Assembly (NCBI GenBank): GCA_023910675.1
Contig: JAAVWC010000003.1
Location: 1-64,000, forward strand
Source: Gemmatimonas sp.
GTDB lineage: Bacteria; Gemmatimonadota; Gemmatimonadetes; Gemmatimonadales; Gemmatimonadaceae
Length of the DNA: 64,000 nucleotides
Direction of reading: 5' to 3'
Shown: positions 1 through 7,457 of the stretch, piece after piece
How positions within the stretch are numbered: the stretch's first letter is position 1
How the letters are laid out: the number at the start of each line of letters is the position of its first letter
Notes under the pieces: generated by a model
What the model saw: only the letters and a program-made list of their open reading frames with translations
Told to the model about the DNA's origin: nothing
Database searches by the model: none
Made by a program: the position numbers and the translations under genes

Positions 1-386
1 GATCTCTTTGCGGCAAGCCCCCGCGCCGCGAACCCCCGGTCCGATCCGGCGTGCGCACGGGAGCGCGTTCACTGCCATAAAGACATAGGGCCTTACCTAG
101 TCGCCTGCATACACAAACACATCACCATCCTTAATCAGATAGTGCGAACGGCCACGTTGTAAGATGCAGCCCTGCAGCCTGCTTGATTTTCAAGACGGCT
201 GAACATGTCTTGCGCGCCGGACCTGAGAGGATCCAGGTCCAGCTGAGAGGTTTTTTGTATGTGTTCTTGTCGAGGTGTGCTTAAACGTCGAACAGGTGGT
301 GATGTATCTCCTACGGGCGCTGATAGTGATCCGCGCCATCTAGACAAAGCGCACGGAGGAATGATCTGTCGGCGACTTCTTGCTTA
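1..386. other. No supported gene at the left edge
   Basis: Short open frames on both strands lack ribosome binding sites and protein-like composition, so none is called. The only structure I see is a 7-bp hairpin at 219-240 (GGACCTG/CAGGTCC). It is followed after about a dozen bases by a run of six T on the plus strand, which could be a weak terminator for a gene outside the window. The octamer CTGAGAGG occurs twice around it. Confidence 0.4.
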
Positions 387-761
387 TCAGTCTGGGGTGA
401 TTGACCGTGCAAATGGGACAGGTGTTTCCTTGAGTTGGAGCGTAGGTGGTAATGGCCGGGGATCATTGACAGCAACGTGTTCGTGAGGCTTAGCAACCCG
501 CTGCTCGACCTGCTGTACCCGATCCTCGAGGGCGTGCAGCGCATCAATCACGCAATTGAGATTGTCCCTTGGCATTCGCGTATTTTGCAGGCGGTCTGCT
601 AGCGCACGGCCGAGTGGAATAAACACGGCGCCCACCGCAAGTGGCACACATACCAACGCAAGCACGATGGCAAGATCGCGAATTCCGAGAACGGGTTCAT
701 TCGCGTACGCCGCCTCGCACCAGCGAGTCACTTGAGACGTGGGATGTCGCCCGAGTTCCAT
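387..761 (-). CDS. Small membrane protein with one TM segment and coiled coil, coupled to a bactofilin-like gene
   Basis: Not recognised as a named family. The 124-residue product has one strongly hydrophobic stretch (about residues 28-50, LAIVLALVCVPLAVGAVF region), then a helical heptad-like part (ALHALEDRVQQVEQRV) and a Pro-rich tail. The ATG at 761 was chosen because GAGGG lies about 8 bases upstream; a longer frame upstream is only the shadow of the neighbour. Its start lies inside the end of the bactofilin-like gene (65-bp overlap), suggesting translational coupling. A membrane anchor for the polymer-forming partner is a reasonable inference, not shown. Confidence 0.55.
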   Translation of the reverse strand: MELGRHPTSQVTRWCEAAYANEPVLGIRDLAIVLALVCVPLAVGAVFIPLGRALADRLQNTRMPRDNLNCVIDALHALEDRVQQVEQRVAKPHEHVAVNDPRPLPPTLQLKETPVPFARSITPD

Positions 762-1005
762 GTACGACGCCCTCAACGATCCCCCAAATGGACACAGTTC
801 CTCCTTCGTTGACCACATCGCCTTCGACGACTCCCCACAGCTGTGCCCGGCCACCGTAAGCGATACGGACATTTCCCCTGCACACGCCGCGTAGGACAAA
901 GTCCGCGCCACTCTGCACAGTCACCGAGCCCGCGACAGTACCTCGAACCTCCAACGCACTTGACACCAAGAGGGGCGCCTCGATCTGCCCGCTAATCACC
1001 TGCAT
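697..1005 (-). CDS. Bactofilin-like polymer-forming protein
   Basis: A 102-residue protein made almost entirely of short beta repeats (for example VRGTVAGSVTV, RGVCRGNVRIAYGGRAQLWG, GVVEGDVV, WGIVEG). This is the pattern of the bactofilin beta-solenoid, which polymerises into cytoskeletal or membrane-associated filaments. The ATG at 1005 is preceded by a strong GGAGGT ribosome site 5 bases upstream, which decides the start over longer in-frame options. It is translated just ahead of, and overlaps, a small coiled-coil membrane protein. It is shorter than typical bactofilins and lacks their terminal extensions. Specific role unknown. Confidence 0.6.
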   Translation of the reverse strand: MQVISGQIEAPLLVSSALEVRGTVAGSVTVQSGADFVLRGVCRGNVRIAYGGRAQLWGVVEGDVVNEGGTVSIWGIVEGVVHGTRATSHVSSDSLVRGGVRE

Positions 1006-1152
1006 GTTACCTCCGAAGAAAGATGCCATCCGTACGGTTCTGCGCTCGCGAGGTTTCTCCAACGTACACCATACGCGCATTGCGCTATCGAAAAGCTGGA
1101 GGGCCCCGGGTTGAGGTATGTTCTCCCATCAGCAGTTGGGAATGTCCCAAGG

Positions 1153-1177
1153 CTAGTTGAAAGTCGAGTGGTGCCTC
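1153..1177 (+). repeat. Left terminal inverted repeat of the IS256-family element
   Basis: Begins CTAGTTGAAAGTCGAGTGGT and is the reverse complement of 2501-2525 except for one base (GAG versus GGG in the middle). It lies just beyond the stop codon of the transposase at 1189. Confidence 0.88.
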
Positions 1178-1188
1178 AAGGATGCTGC

Positions 1189-2445
1189 TCACGCAGCATC
1201 GAGTGGTGATGAGAGTTTGCCACGCAGCGCCGCTTGGAGCAAGCCGAGGTGTTGATAGCCCTTCACCTTGCGGAACTGCTTTTCAATGTCGAGCAGGGTA
1301 GCGGCGCACCACCGCTGTTTCTGATCACTTGTCCGCCAGCGCGTGATCCGATGCGTCTTCGCTTCGACGCGGGCCATGACACTCTCAATCAGGTTCGTAG
1401 TTTTAAAGCTGATGCCCAGCTTCGCGAACACCTCCAAGCGATGCAGGGTGAGCGTTTCTTCGAGGCCTTCCTCAAGGCTGCGCGCGGCAGACGCGTTCTG
1501 TTGTTTGAGGTCTTTCACCAGGCGCCACAGGGCGTGCTGGGCGTCGGCGTACGTGGATTTCGCGTAGGCCGTCTGCAGCTTGCGGCGCCAGAGCGCGTGT
1601 TGGGTCTTGGGGAGGTAGCTCAGCACATTCTCGCGCTTGTGCCACTGACAGCGCTGAATCGGGACGCGCTCGCCGAACACGTCGCGGACGGCGGCGCTCA
1701 GGCCCTTGGCCCCGTCCAACACTACCAACAAGCCGGCGGGCGCTTGAAAGCCGCGCTCCACCAACTCGCGCAGGAAGGCGGCACACACGCGCTTATTCTC
1801 CGTGGCCGTCTGCACGAGGCCCAGCAGGCGCTTTTCGCCCGTCGTGGTCACGCCGAGCGCGATGACTACCTGATCGTCGGCGAACGCCTTGCCGTCCAGC
1901 AGGAGCACCAACCACTCGGCATCATCGTGCCGCCGCTCGTGCAGCGTCTGCAGCGCCTTCGCGCTGGCGCGCACGAACCGTCGCGAGACACTCGACTTTG
2001 TGAGACCGAACGCCTCGGGCACGGCTTCCGCCGCCGCTTCGTAGTCGCGACAGGAAAGTCCGCCCAACACCCGGCGAAAGAGACCGACATCCTGACCGCG
2101 AGGCGTCTGCAACTGGGCGTAGGTGGCCAACGGGACCTCGGTGTTCGTCGCGCGGTCGCGCACGCGGGGCACCTGAATCGGCAGTTTCTGATCCGCCAGA
2201 AACACCGAGCCCGCCTGCGCGCCCCAGCGGGCGATACCCGGGCGACCATCCGCATGGGCGTAGCGGGGCCCCGCCAGCGCGAGGACCTCCTGCTGCAAGG
2301 CGTCTTCGACCGCCTGTAGGCCCAGCGGGATCAGCGCTTGTATCATCGCCAACGCGAGGCTGTTGGCCTCGAGCGGCGCCGGCTCCGACCGCGGCGTGGG
2401 CGTCGGCGTCTGGTGCGCGGGTGACTTCGTTCGTACTCTTGGCAT
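1189..2445 (-). CDS. IS256-family transposase (mutator-type)
   Basis: A 418-residue DDE transposase of normal family length. Visible hallmarks are the first catalytic Asp in LLLDGKAF, the second in VVLDGAKGL, the RCQWHKRENV segment typical of the family, and the Glu in NLIESVMARVEAKTHR near the C-terminus. It has a short Pro-rich N-terminal tail. The frame is intact and starts at an ATG about 55-100 bp inside the right inverted repeat, so the element may still be mobile. A long plus-strand frame opposite it is a shadow. Confidence 0.95.
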   Translation of the reverse strand: MPRVRTKSPAHQTPTPTPRSEPAPLEANSLALAMIQALIPLGLQAVEDALQQEVLALAGPRYAHADGRPGIARWGAQAGSVFLADQKLPIQVPRVRDRATNTEVPLATYAQLQTPRGQDVGLFRRVLGGLSCRDYEAAAEAVPEAFGLTKSSVSRRFVRASAKALQTLHERRHDDAEWLVLLLDGKAFADDQVVIALGVTTTGEKRLLGLVQTATENKRVCAAFLRELVERGFQAPAGLLVVLDGAKGLSAAVRDVFGERVPIQRCQWHKRENVLSYLPKTQHALWRRKLQTAYAKSTYADAQHALWRLVKDLKQQNASAARSLEEGLEETLTLHRLEVFAKLGISFKTTNLIESVMARVEAKTHRITRWRTSDQKQRWCAATLLDIEKQFRKVKGYQHLGLLQAALRGKLSSPLDAA

Positions 2446-2500
2446 GGGGGGTGTCTCCTATTGCGGCGCGAATCCTGGCAGGGATCAACGCTTCAGTATG

Positions 2501-2525
2501 GAGGCACCACCCGACTTTCAACTAG
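2501..2525 (-). repeat. Right terminal inverted repeat of the IS256-family element
   Basis: Reverse complement of 1153-1177 with one mismatch; it lies upstream of the transposase start and probably overlaps its promoter. No clean direct target duplication is seen beyond it. Confidence 0.88.
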
Positions 2526-2750
2526 ACTGGGGACAGACCCAACACGCGCTGCAGGCAGGTTTGCACTTGCTCACGAATACACGTTTCCAGCGTCGACCAA
2601 GTCGGGCTTGACGCGGTCGCAGGAATGTCGATCTTCATCACGGGCGGTGGCTCCTTTTTGTTGCCGGGATTCTCCCGGGGGTGACTGGGTTACCTGAAAA
2701 GGTGCCACCGTCTGCCGTTCATTTCCACACTTTTTGATTGTACCTCATCG

Positions 2751-3296
2751 ATGACTGCAGGAATTATAGACCTGGGTGATTTCTCCCCCCTTGGCGAAAT
2801 GTTCGACCCAAGTGGGCACGGATTCCGTGGAGCGTCAGCCACGGTGTGCATCCGAAAGCATCGCCCGAAGGGAAAGGTAAGGCTTTCCTTTACTGATGGA
2901 GAGCGAAGCGAGCTGTTTGAGATGAAGATCGGGAAGGTCACCAAGTCCATGGCGAGTACTTATGCCGACCTGCAGGATGCGACGGAATTTGGAGCCGAGG
3001 CTGTCGCCCTTCTCGTTGCGGCCAAAGTGTATGGGGCGATGTTCCATGCCCGGAGCTATAAGGGGTCCGGATTCGACTTCTACCTTACGAAGTCTTCGGC
3101 ATCGTCAGACCCGAATGACATTTTTTGCGATGCTTGGGCACTCGAAACGTCCGGCATCCTTGAAGGTGGACCTGACGAGATAAGGGCTAGGATCCGTGTG
3201 AAGCGAAAACAAGTAGCGCAGGCTGCGCGTGAGGGAGAAACATGGGTGGCGGTGGTTGAGTTCTCGAAACCCTGCGCCATCTTTGAACGGCAATGA
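2751..3296 (+). CDS. Unknown protein, possibly nuclease-like (SGFDFYL / LETSG / KRKQ motifs)
   Basis: A 181-residue protein of no named family that I recognise. A C-terminal core has a spaced set of polar residues: GSGFDFYL (Asp109), ALETSGI (Glu132), then RVKRKQ (Lys151/Lys153, Gln154) and VAVVEFSKP. The order D, LExSG, KxxQ resembles uncharacterised proteins thought to have a restriction-endonuclease-like fold; this is inference. Its stop overlaps the ATG of the next gene by 4 bp (ATGA), so the two are probably co-translated. Base composition is visibly less GC-rich than the core genes, suggesting acquisition. Confidence 0.7.
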   Translation: MTAGIIDLGDFSPLGEMFDPSGHGFRGASATVCIRKHRPKGKVRLSFTDGERSELFEMKIGKVTKSMASTYADLQDATEFGAEAVALLVAAKVYGAMFHARSYKGSGFDFYLTKSSASSDPNDIFCDAWALETSGILEGGPDEIRARIRVKRKQVAQAAREGETWVAVVEFSKPCAIFERQ

Positions 3297-4438
3297 GTAC
3301 CGTAAGAGAACACCACGAGCGAGCCATGAAGCTCGCGGACGCTATGCTGCTGCATAAGAGGTCGGGAGACCTCGATGCAGCGATCAGCGTCGCGCGCGAT
3401 GCACTGACAGCGGAGCTGGAGGCGACTGAACTTGCCTTTTCGCTTGGCGTTTCCGTGCGAACTAGGTTGGTGCTTCTGCGCAGTGCGTCGGAGCTGGCTC
3501 GGGAAGCTCACGAGTACGAGCGCGGTCTGAGACTGTGTGTTCAGGCGCTGTCGCAAGCTGACCTTTGGGATTTTCGCGAGGAGATCCTTCGTTCGCTCGA
3601 CACGTTCCGGACATTCGAGCACCTTCGACTTAGCGGGATTTCTCTCTCCGATGATGCACTCCAGCTGTCGGTGTCGGGCATGGACGCCGCACCGGGGTTC
3701 GCGAAGGCCGACGAAATCAACCGCAGGGTTAAGGATGCTTCTGCCCTTGTAAAGAACGCTCGCAAGCGCCTCGTTGCTGCAAGCTCCTCAGGGAATCCAA
3801 CGAACAAACTCGTTGACGTAGTTGAGCCGTATCTTTCAGTAGCTAGAGCTGCCAGCTATGCGGTCAGCGTGCGATTCGGCTATTCGTCGCAGGTCGAACT
3901 GGACCTTGAAGACAGAAAGGAGGAGGGTTCGATCCGCCAAGCGATCGACGAGGTGATCGCTCTTGCGAGAGTCTACGCCGATGGAGGACCTTCTGCCGTC
4001 AAAAGGCTGGTGAAGGACGACTCCTACGCCTCTCAAGCGGTAAATCTGCTTCGCGATATGTCACCCGATGATCACCGAATCTCGACGGTTGGCATTACAG
4101 TGTTTCGCGATGGTGCAGAGGTTCCTGTCGCTCTACCGTCACGAAGAAAGTACGACAAGCCCCTCGTTCCATTCCTTCAGAAAATCATTAAGAATGAGGC
4201 GTTACCCCCTGAAGAGTTCCAAGTAAACGGGAAGTTGCTTGAGGGCAACGCAATCAAGAGTGAGCGCGCCACGGCGACATTGGTCGACGAGGACGGAAGC
4301 AAGGTCAAGCTTGAGTACAACGAAACGGAACTTGGTGATGTTATCGGCAACTATTGGAAGCAACAGGTGGTAGCGACACTTCGACGTCGGAGCGGCAGCG
4401 CTAAGCTCTGGCTGGTCCACGTAGACCAGTACGAATAG
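3293..4438 (+). CDS. Unknown helical (TPR-like) partner protein
   Basis: 381 residues, unrecognised. The N-terminal 150 residues are helical with repeat-like Ala/Leu spacing (HKRSGDLDAAISVARDAL, ELAREAHEYERGLRLCVQAL) that resembles degenerate tetratricopeptide repeats. The C-terminal half is mixed and ends in a likely beta-rich segment (ATLVDEDGSKVKLEYNETEL). No signal peptide or membrane segment. It overlaps the preceding gene by 4 bp, so a two-subunit complex is likely. Lower GC than flanking core genes. A defence or stress role is possible from context only. Confidence 0.7.
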   Translation: MSTVREHHERAMKLADAMLLHKRSGDLDAAISVARDALTAELEATELAFSLGVSVRTRLVLLRSASELAREAHEYERGLRLCVQALSQADLWDFREEILRSLDTFRTFEHLRLSGISLSDDALQLSVSGMDAAPGFAKADEINRRVKDASALVKNARKRLVAASSSGNPTNKLVDVVEPYLSVARAASYAVSVRFGYSSQVELDLEDRKEEGSIRQAIDEVIALARVYADGGPSAVKRLVKDDSYASQAVNLLRDMSPDDHRISTVGITVFRDGAEVPVALPSRRKYDKPLVPFLQKIIKNEALPPEEFQVNGKLLEGNAIKSERATATLVDEDGSKVKLEYNETELGDVIGNYWKQQVVATLRRRSGSAKLWLVHVDQYE

Positions 4439-4513
4439 GCGGTGAGACGCGAAACAGTGCGCCATCACCGGCTTCCTGTTTGATTTACACTGTGTCGAAA
4501 AAGGGTGCCGTCC

Positions 4514-5464
4514 ATGCCTTCGTCTGTAGGCAGGTTTGCACCACCCCCGCAACTGCTAATCGTGCAGCGAATGTCAGGTACTGGAGAAGTGAAGTCCCAA
4601 TTACCGCACGGTGCAATAGACCCACGCTTCCCAACGATACTTCCGCAGGGGCAAGCGTCAGACATAGTCGTATTTGCGGGCGTGCGAGTGGCAGAACCCG
4701 TTGAACTTCCTAGCGGAACCGTCCTAACGCCCGGTGAACTAGTAGCCGACACCCGATTCAAAGACTTCGTTGAAAGATCGCGCCGTCGTCAGGCGGAGTC
4801 CAGTGATTTCGTCGTGGCGCTCGAGCCATCCCCCGGGATACTGCACGGCATGTATGGCGACTATACCCGGCTGTCGGTCGTCCTTGCCGCGTTAAGGCTG
4901 TGTGCCCCATGCACCGCACTACAGGCGATTCTGCAAGGGCCCGCATGGCCCACCTGGAATGAAGAGGAGTGGCCGAACGCTCGATTTCCGCTGCGTCAAG
5001 CATACCCGATGGTGAGCGGAAGTAACGTGAAGGACGCATTCCTTAAGCTCATGGTTTTCGACGAAAAGCAGCGTCATCAGCTCATTCAGGCACTAGCGCA
5101 CACGTCCCAAACGGCCACCGGTACGCGCGAAGACATTGCAATTCGCTGCGGACTTGCTTTGGAATGGCTGCTTACTGGAGACTCGTCGACTGAGTTGCAG
5201 TTCCGACTACAAGTTAGGTCGTCGAAGCTGATCGGAGGATCATCAGAAATGCGGCGGTCGACGGCGGAGTTGGCAAAAATTGCATACAACGCACGCTCTC
5301 GAGCTGCGCATTTCTCCACAGACAAAGCGGCCAGAACAGCGCTTTCTAACATGGAAGGTAAGATCGTCGAAATCCGTGAAATGCTTCGTGCAATCGCGAT
5401 GGCCCATGCAGACCGAGGTAGGTTCCCAAAGTGGGAGACGGAAGTGGACTTTGACTTCATCTAA
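4514..5464 (+). CDS. Putative HEPN-domain protein (ApeA-HEPN-like C-terminus)
   Basis: 316 residues from the ATG at 4514; a GTG at 4505 and an ATG at 4571 are alternative starts. The C-terminal third is all helical: a segment REDIAIRCGLALEWLLTG is followed about 45 residues later by AKIAYNARSRAAHFS. The latter contains an Rx4H motif (Arg261, His266) in the setting (YxxRSxxxH) used by HEPN RNases of the ApeA C-terminal type. Such domains are common in abortive-infection and toxin systems. The N-terminal 200 residues are unrecognised. It follows the two-gene module by 75 bp on the same strand and shares its lower GC content. RNase activity is inferred, not shown. Confidence 0.65.
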   Translation: MPSSVGRFAPPPQLLIVQRMSGTGEVKSQLPHGAIDPRFPTILPQGQASDIVVFAGVRVAEPVELPSGTVLTPGELVADTRFKDFVERSRRRQAESSDFVVALEPSPGILHGMYGDYTRLSVVLAALRLCAPCTALQAILQGPAWPTWNEEEWPNARFPLRQAYPMVSGSNVKDAFLKLMVFDEKQRHQLIQALAHTSQTATGTREDIAIRCGLALEWLLTGDSSTELQFRLQVRSSKLIGGSSEMRRSTAELAKIAYNARSRAAHFSTDKAARTALSNMEGKIVEIREMLRAIAMAHADRGRFPKWETEVDFDFI

Positions 5465-5703
5465 CTACTCGGACAATCCGACGCATCTCAATCCCAAATC
5501 TCCGGTGCGGCAGTAAGCTAGGCGACGACCGCCGTCCCCCTCCCTCACTATCCGCACCTTGCCAGTCGCCAGCTCTGAGTCCGCCTCGGGCGAGTGAAGT
5601 GCCATCACTGTGCATCGCGTCGCGATACGGGGGGTATCAATGCATCAGACTTTGTAAGGCGTTTGTCGAGATCAATACCGCGGTTCCGTTTGCACGGCTG
5701 AAG

Positions 5704-7389
5704 CTACTTCTGCTTGAGCGATGCTTCGCGCGCCGCGCGGAACTCATTGCCGACACGCCATTCGGGGAATCGCGATGCGTTCCCCACGCGATAGCCCATC
5801 GCGAGGAACAGCTGCAGGTCCTGCACGGCGCCGGACATGTCCCAGTCAGCCTTGATCTCGTCCTGCGGTGCGTGGTAGTCGTTCGCCGTGTACTCATCAC
5901 GCTTCGCGCGGCCGAACTCCGGCGGCTTGCCGATCACTTCGATGCCGGCTTCCGCGTAGAAGGCCGGCACTCCCTTCTTCGCGAAGTTGAAGTGGTCGGA
6001 GCGATAGTAGAACCCCTTCTCCGGTTCTGCATCCGGACGCAATACGCGCTGCTGTTCCGCGGCCACCGCCTGCGCATAGTCATCGAGTTCGGAGTTGCCC
6101 AAGCCGATGACCGTGAGGTCGCGCGTACGTCCCCACTGACTGAGGCCGTCCATATTGATGTTGGCCGCGGTCTTGTTGAGCGGATACAGCGGCGCCATGC
6201 CGTAGTATGCGGCGCCAAGCAGCCCTTGTTCTTCTGCCGTCACGGCGAGAAACAGGATCGAGCGCTTGGGGCGCGTGGGCATCGCAGCGAACGCCTTCGC
6301 AATCGTGAGCAGCCCCGCCGTGCCGGTCGCGTTGTCGAGCGCGCCATTGTAAATGGAGTCGCCCTTGACCTTCTCTCCAACGCCGAAGTGATCCCAGTGC
6401 GCGCTGTACACCACGTACTCGTCCTTCAACGCAGGATCACTGCCTTCGAGCTTCGCGACCATGTTGCGCGAATTGATTTCGCGCAGGGTGTTCTGCAACG
6501 TCACGCTCGCCGTCGCACCAAGTTGCACCGGTTCGAACTCCGGCGTGGCCGCCTTCGCCTTGAGTGAATCGAAGTTCTGACCGGCCATGGCGAACAGGGC
6601 CTTCGCCTGCTCGATGGTAATCCACCCTTCGACGGCGGCGCGCGACATGTTCTTGTCGGGCGCTACCAGGTCGAATTGTTCGGCGGTCTTGCCTTGTACG
6701 ACGGTGAACGGATAGCCGGCGGGCCCGGTCTCGTGCACGAGCAGCACGCCCGCCGCCTTGTGCTTCATGCCTTGCTCGTACTTGTACGTCCACCGGCCGT
6801 AGTACGTCATGCGCGCGCCACCGAATCGCGACGTGTCCGCAAGCGGCGGGTCGTTCACGAGCATCACGAGCGTCTTGCCGCTCAGGTCCATGCCCTTGAA
6901 GTCGTCCCACTTGAACTCGGGCGCTTCGGTACCGTACCCGACGAACACCAGCTCCGACTTGTCCAACGACGCCGACGGTTGCACATGCTTGCTCCACGCC
7001 ACGTAGTCGTCGCGCCATTTCAGCGTCTGCGTCTTGCCGTCCTTTTCGAAGGTCATCGCGGGCGCATTCGTCACCGTGATGCCCACCAACGGCACTTTCT
7101 GAACGTACGTGCCGTCGGGGTTGCCTGGCGCCAGGCCGATGGCCTTGAACTGACTTTCGAGGTAGGCGGCGGTGCGCTCTTCGCCGAGGGTGCCGGGCTG
7201 GCGGCCCAGCAGGCTGTCGTCGGCGAGGACCCGCACGTGCTGCATGATGGTCGCGGTATCAATCGCGGCCAGCGCCTCGGCCGGAACGGGGGCGGCGTTG
7301 ATGGCTGCGGCGTCCCCGGAGGCGGCACGGTCGGATGGTGAGCACGCGGCGCCAAGCAGCGCGAGCAGGAAAAGTCGGGTGCGTAGCAT
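5704..7389 (-). CDS. Secreted M28-family zinc metallopeptidase (lipoprotein)
   Basis: 561 residues from the ATG at 7389, chosen because it gives a lipoprotein signal peptide ending LLGAAC (Cys16). A protease-associated insert follows, then the M28 catalytic domain. The di-zinc ligands are visible in order: His in YSAHWDHFG, bridging Asp in GALDNATG, catalytic Glu in VTAEEQGLLG, Asp in NINMDGL and His in YRSDHFNFAKKG. Family members are aminopeptidases or carboxypeptidases acting outside the cytoplasm on peptides. It is transcribed divergently from the MscS operon, with about 70 bp shared upstream. Confidence 0.92.
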   Translation of the reverse strand: MLRTRLFLLALLGAACSPSDRAASGDAAAINAAPVPAEALAAIDTATIMQHVRVLADDSLLGRQPGTLGEERTAAYLESQFKAIGLAPGNPDGTYVQKVPLVGITVTNAPAMTFEKDGKTQTLKWRDDYVAWSKHVQPSASLDKSELVFVGYGTEAPEFKWDDFKGMDLSGKTLVMLVNDPPLADTSRFGGARMTYYGRWTYKYEQGMKHKAAGVLLVHETGPAGYPFTVVQGKTAEQFDLVAPDKNMSRAAVEGWITIEQAKALFAMAGQNFDSLKAKAATPEFEPVQLGATASVTLQNTLREINSRNMVAKLEGSDPALKDEYVVYSAHWDHFGVGEKVKGDSIYNGALDNATGTAGLLTIAKAFAAMPTRPKRSILFLAVTAEEQGLLGAAYYGMAPLYPLNKTAANINMDGLSQWGRTRDLTVIGLGNSELDDYAQAVAAEQQRVLRPDAEPEKGFYYRSDHFNFAKKGVPAFYAEAGIEVIGKPPEFGRAKRDEYTANDYHAPQDEIKADWDMSGAVQDLQLFLAMGYRVGNASRFPEWRVGNEFRAAREASLKQK

Positions 7390-7457
7390 CTGGTCCCGGT
7401 TGAGAGGGTGGCGGGTCAAATATGCATCGTCCTGCGGCCCGGCGATTATCTTCCGAC

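Larger units (their letters stand above)
1135..2543 (-). mobile_element. IS256-family insertion sequence, apparently complete
   Basis: About 1.4 kb with a single intact transposase gene flanked by terminal inverted repeats. The best-matched 25 bp (1153-1177 and 2501-2525) differ at one position. Weaker symmetry continues outwards through GTCCC to a shared GTTGGG at 1135 and its complement at 2538-2543, so the exact ends are uncertain. I could not find a convincing 8-9 bp target duplication at either candidate boundary. The element separates the bactofilin-like pair from the AT-richer accessory genes to its right. Confidence 0.85.

Noticed and set aside
1234-2319. Long open frame on the plus strand opposite the transposase
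   Set aside because: It is the antisense shadow of a clear IS256 transposase and has no protein-like motifs.
2526-2560. Target-site duplication of the IS256-family element
   Set aside because: Comparing 8-9 bases outside each plausible boundary gave no convincing repeat, so none is claimed.
5599-6567. Long plus-strand open frame opposite the M28 peptidase
   Set aside because: The minus strand encodes all five zinc ligands of an M28 peptidase; the plus frame is Arg/His-rich shadow.
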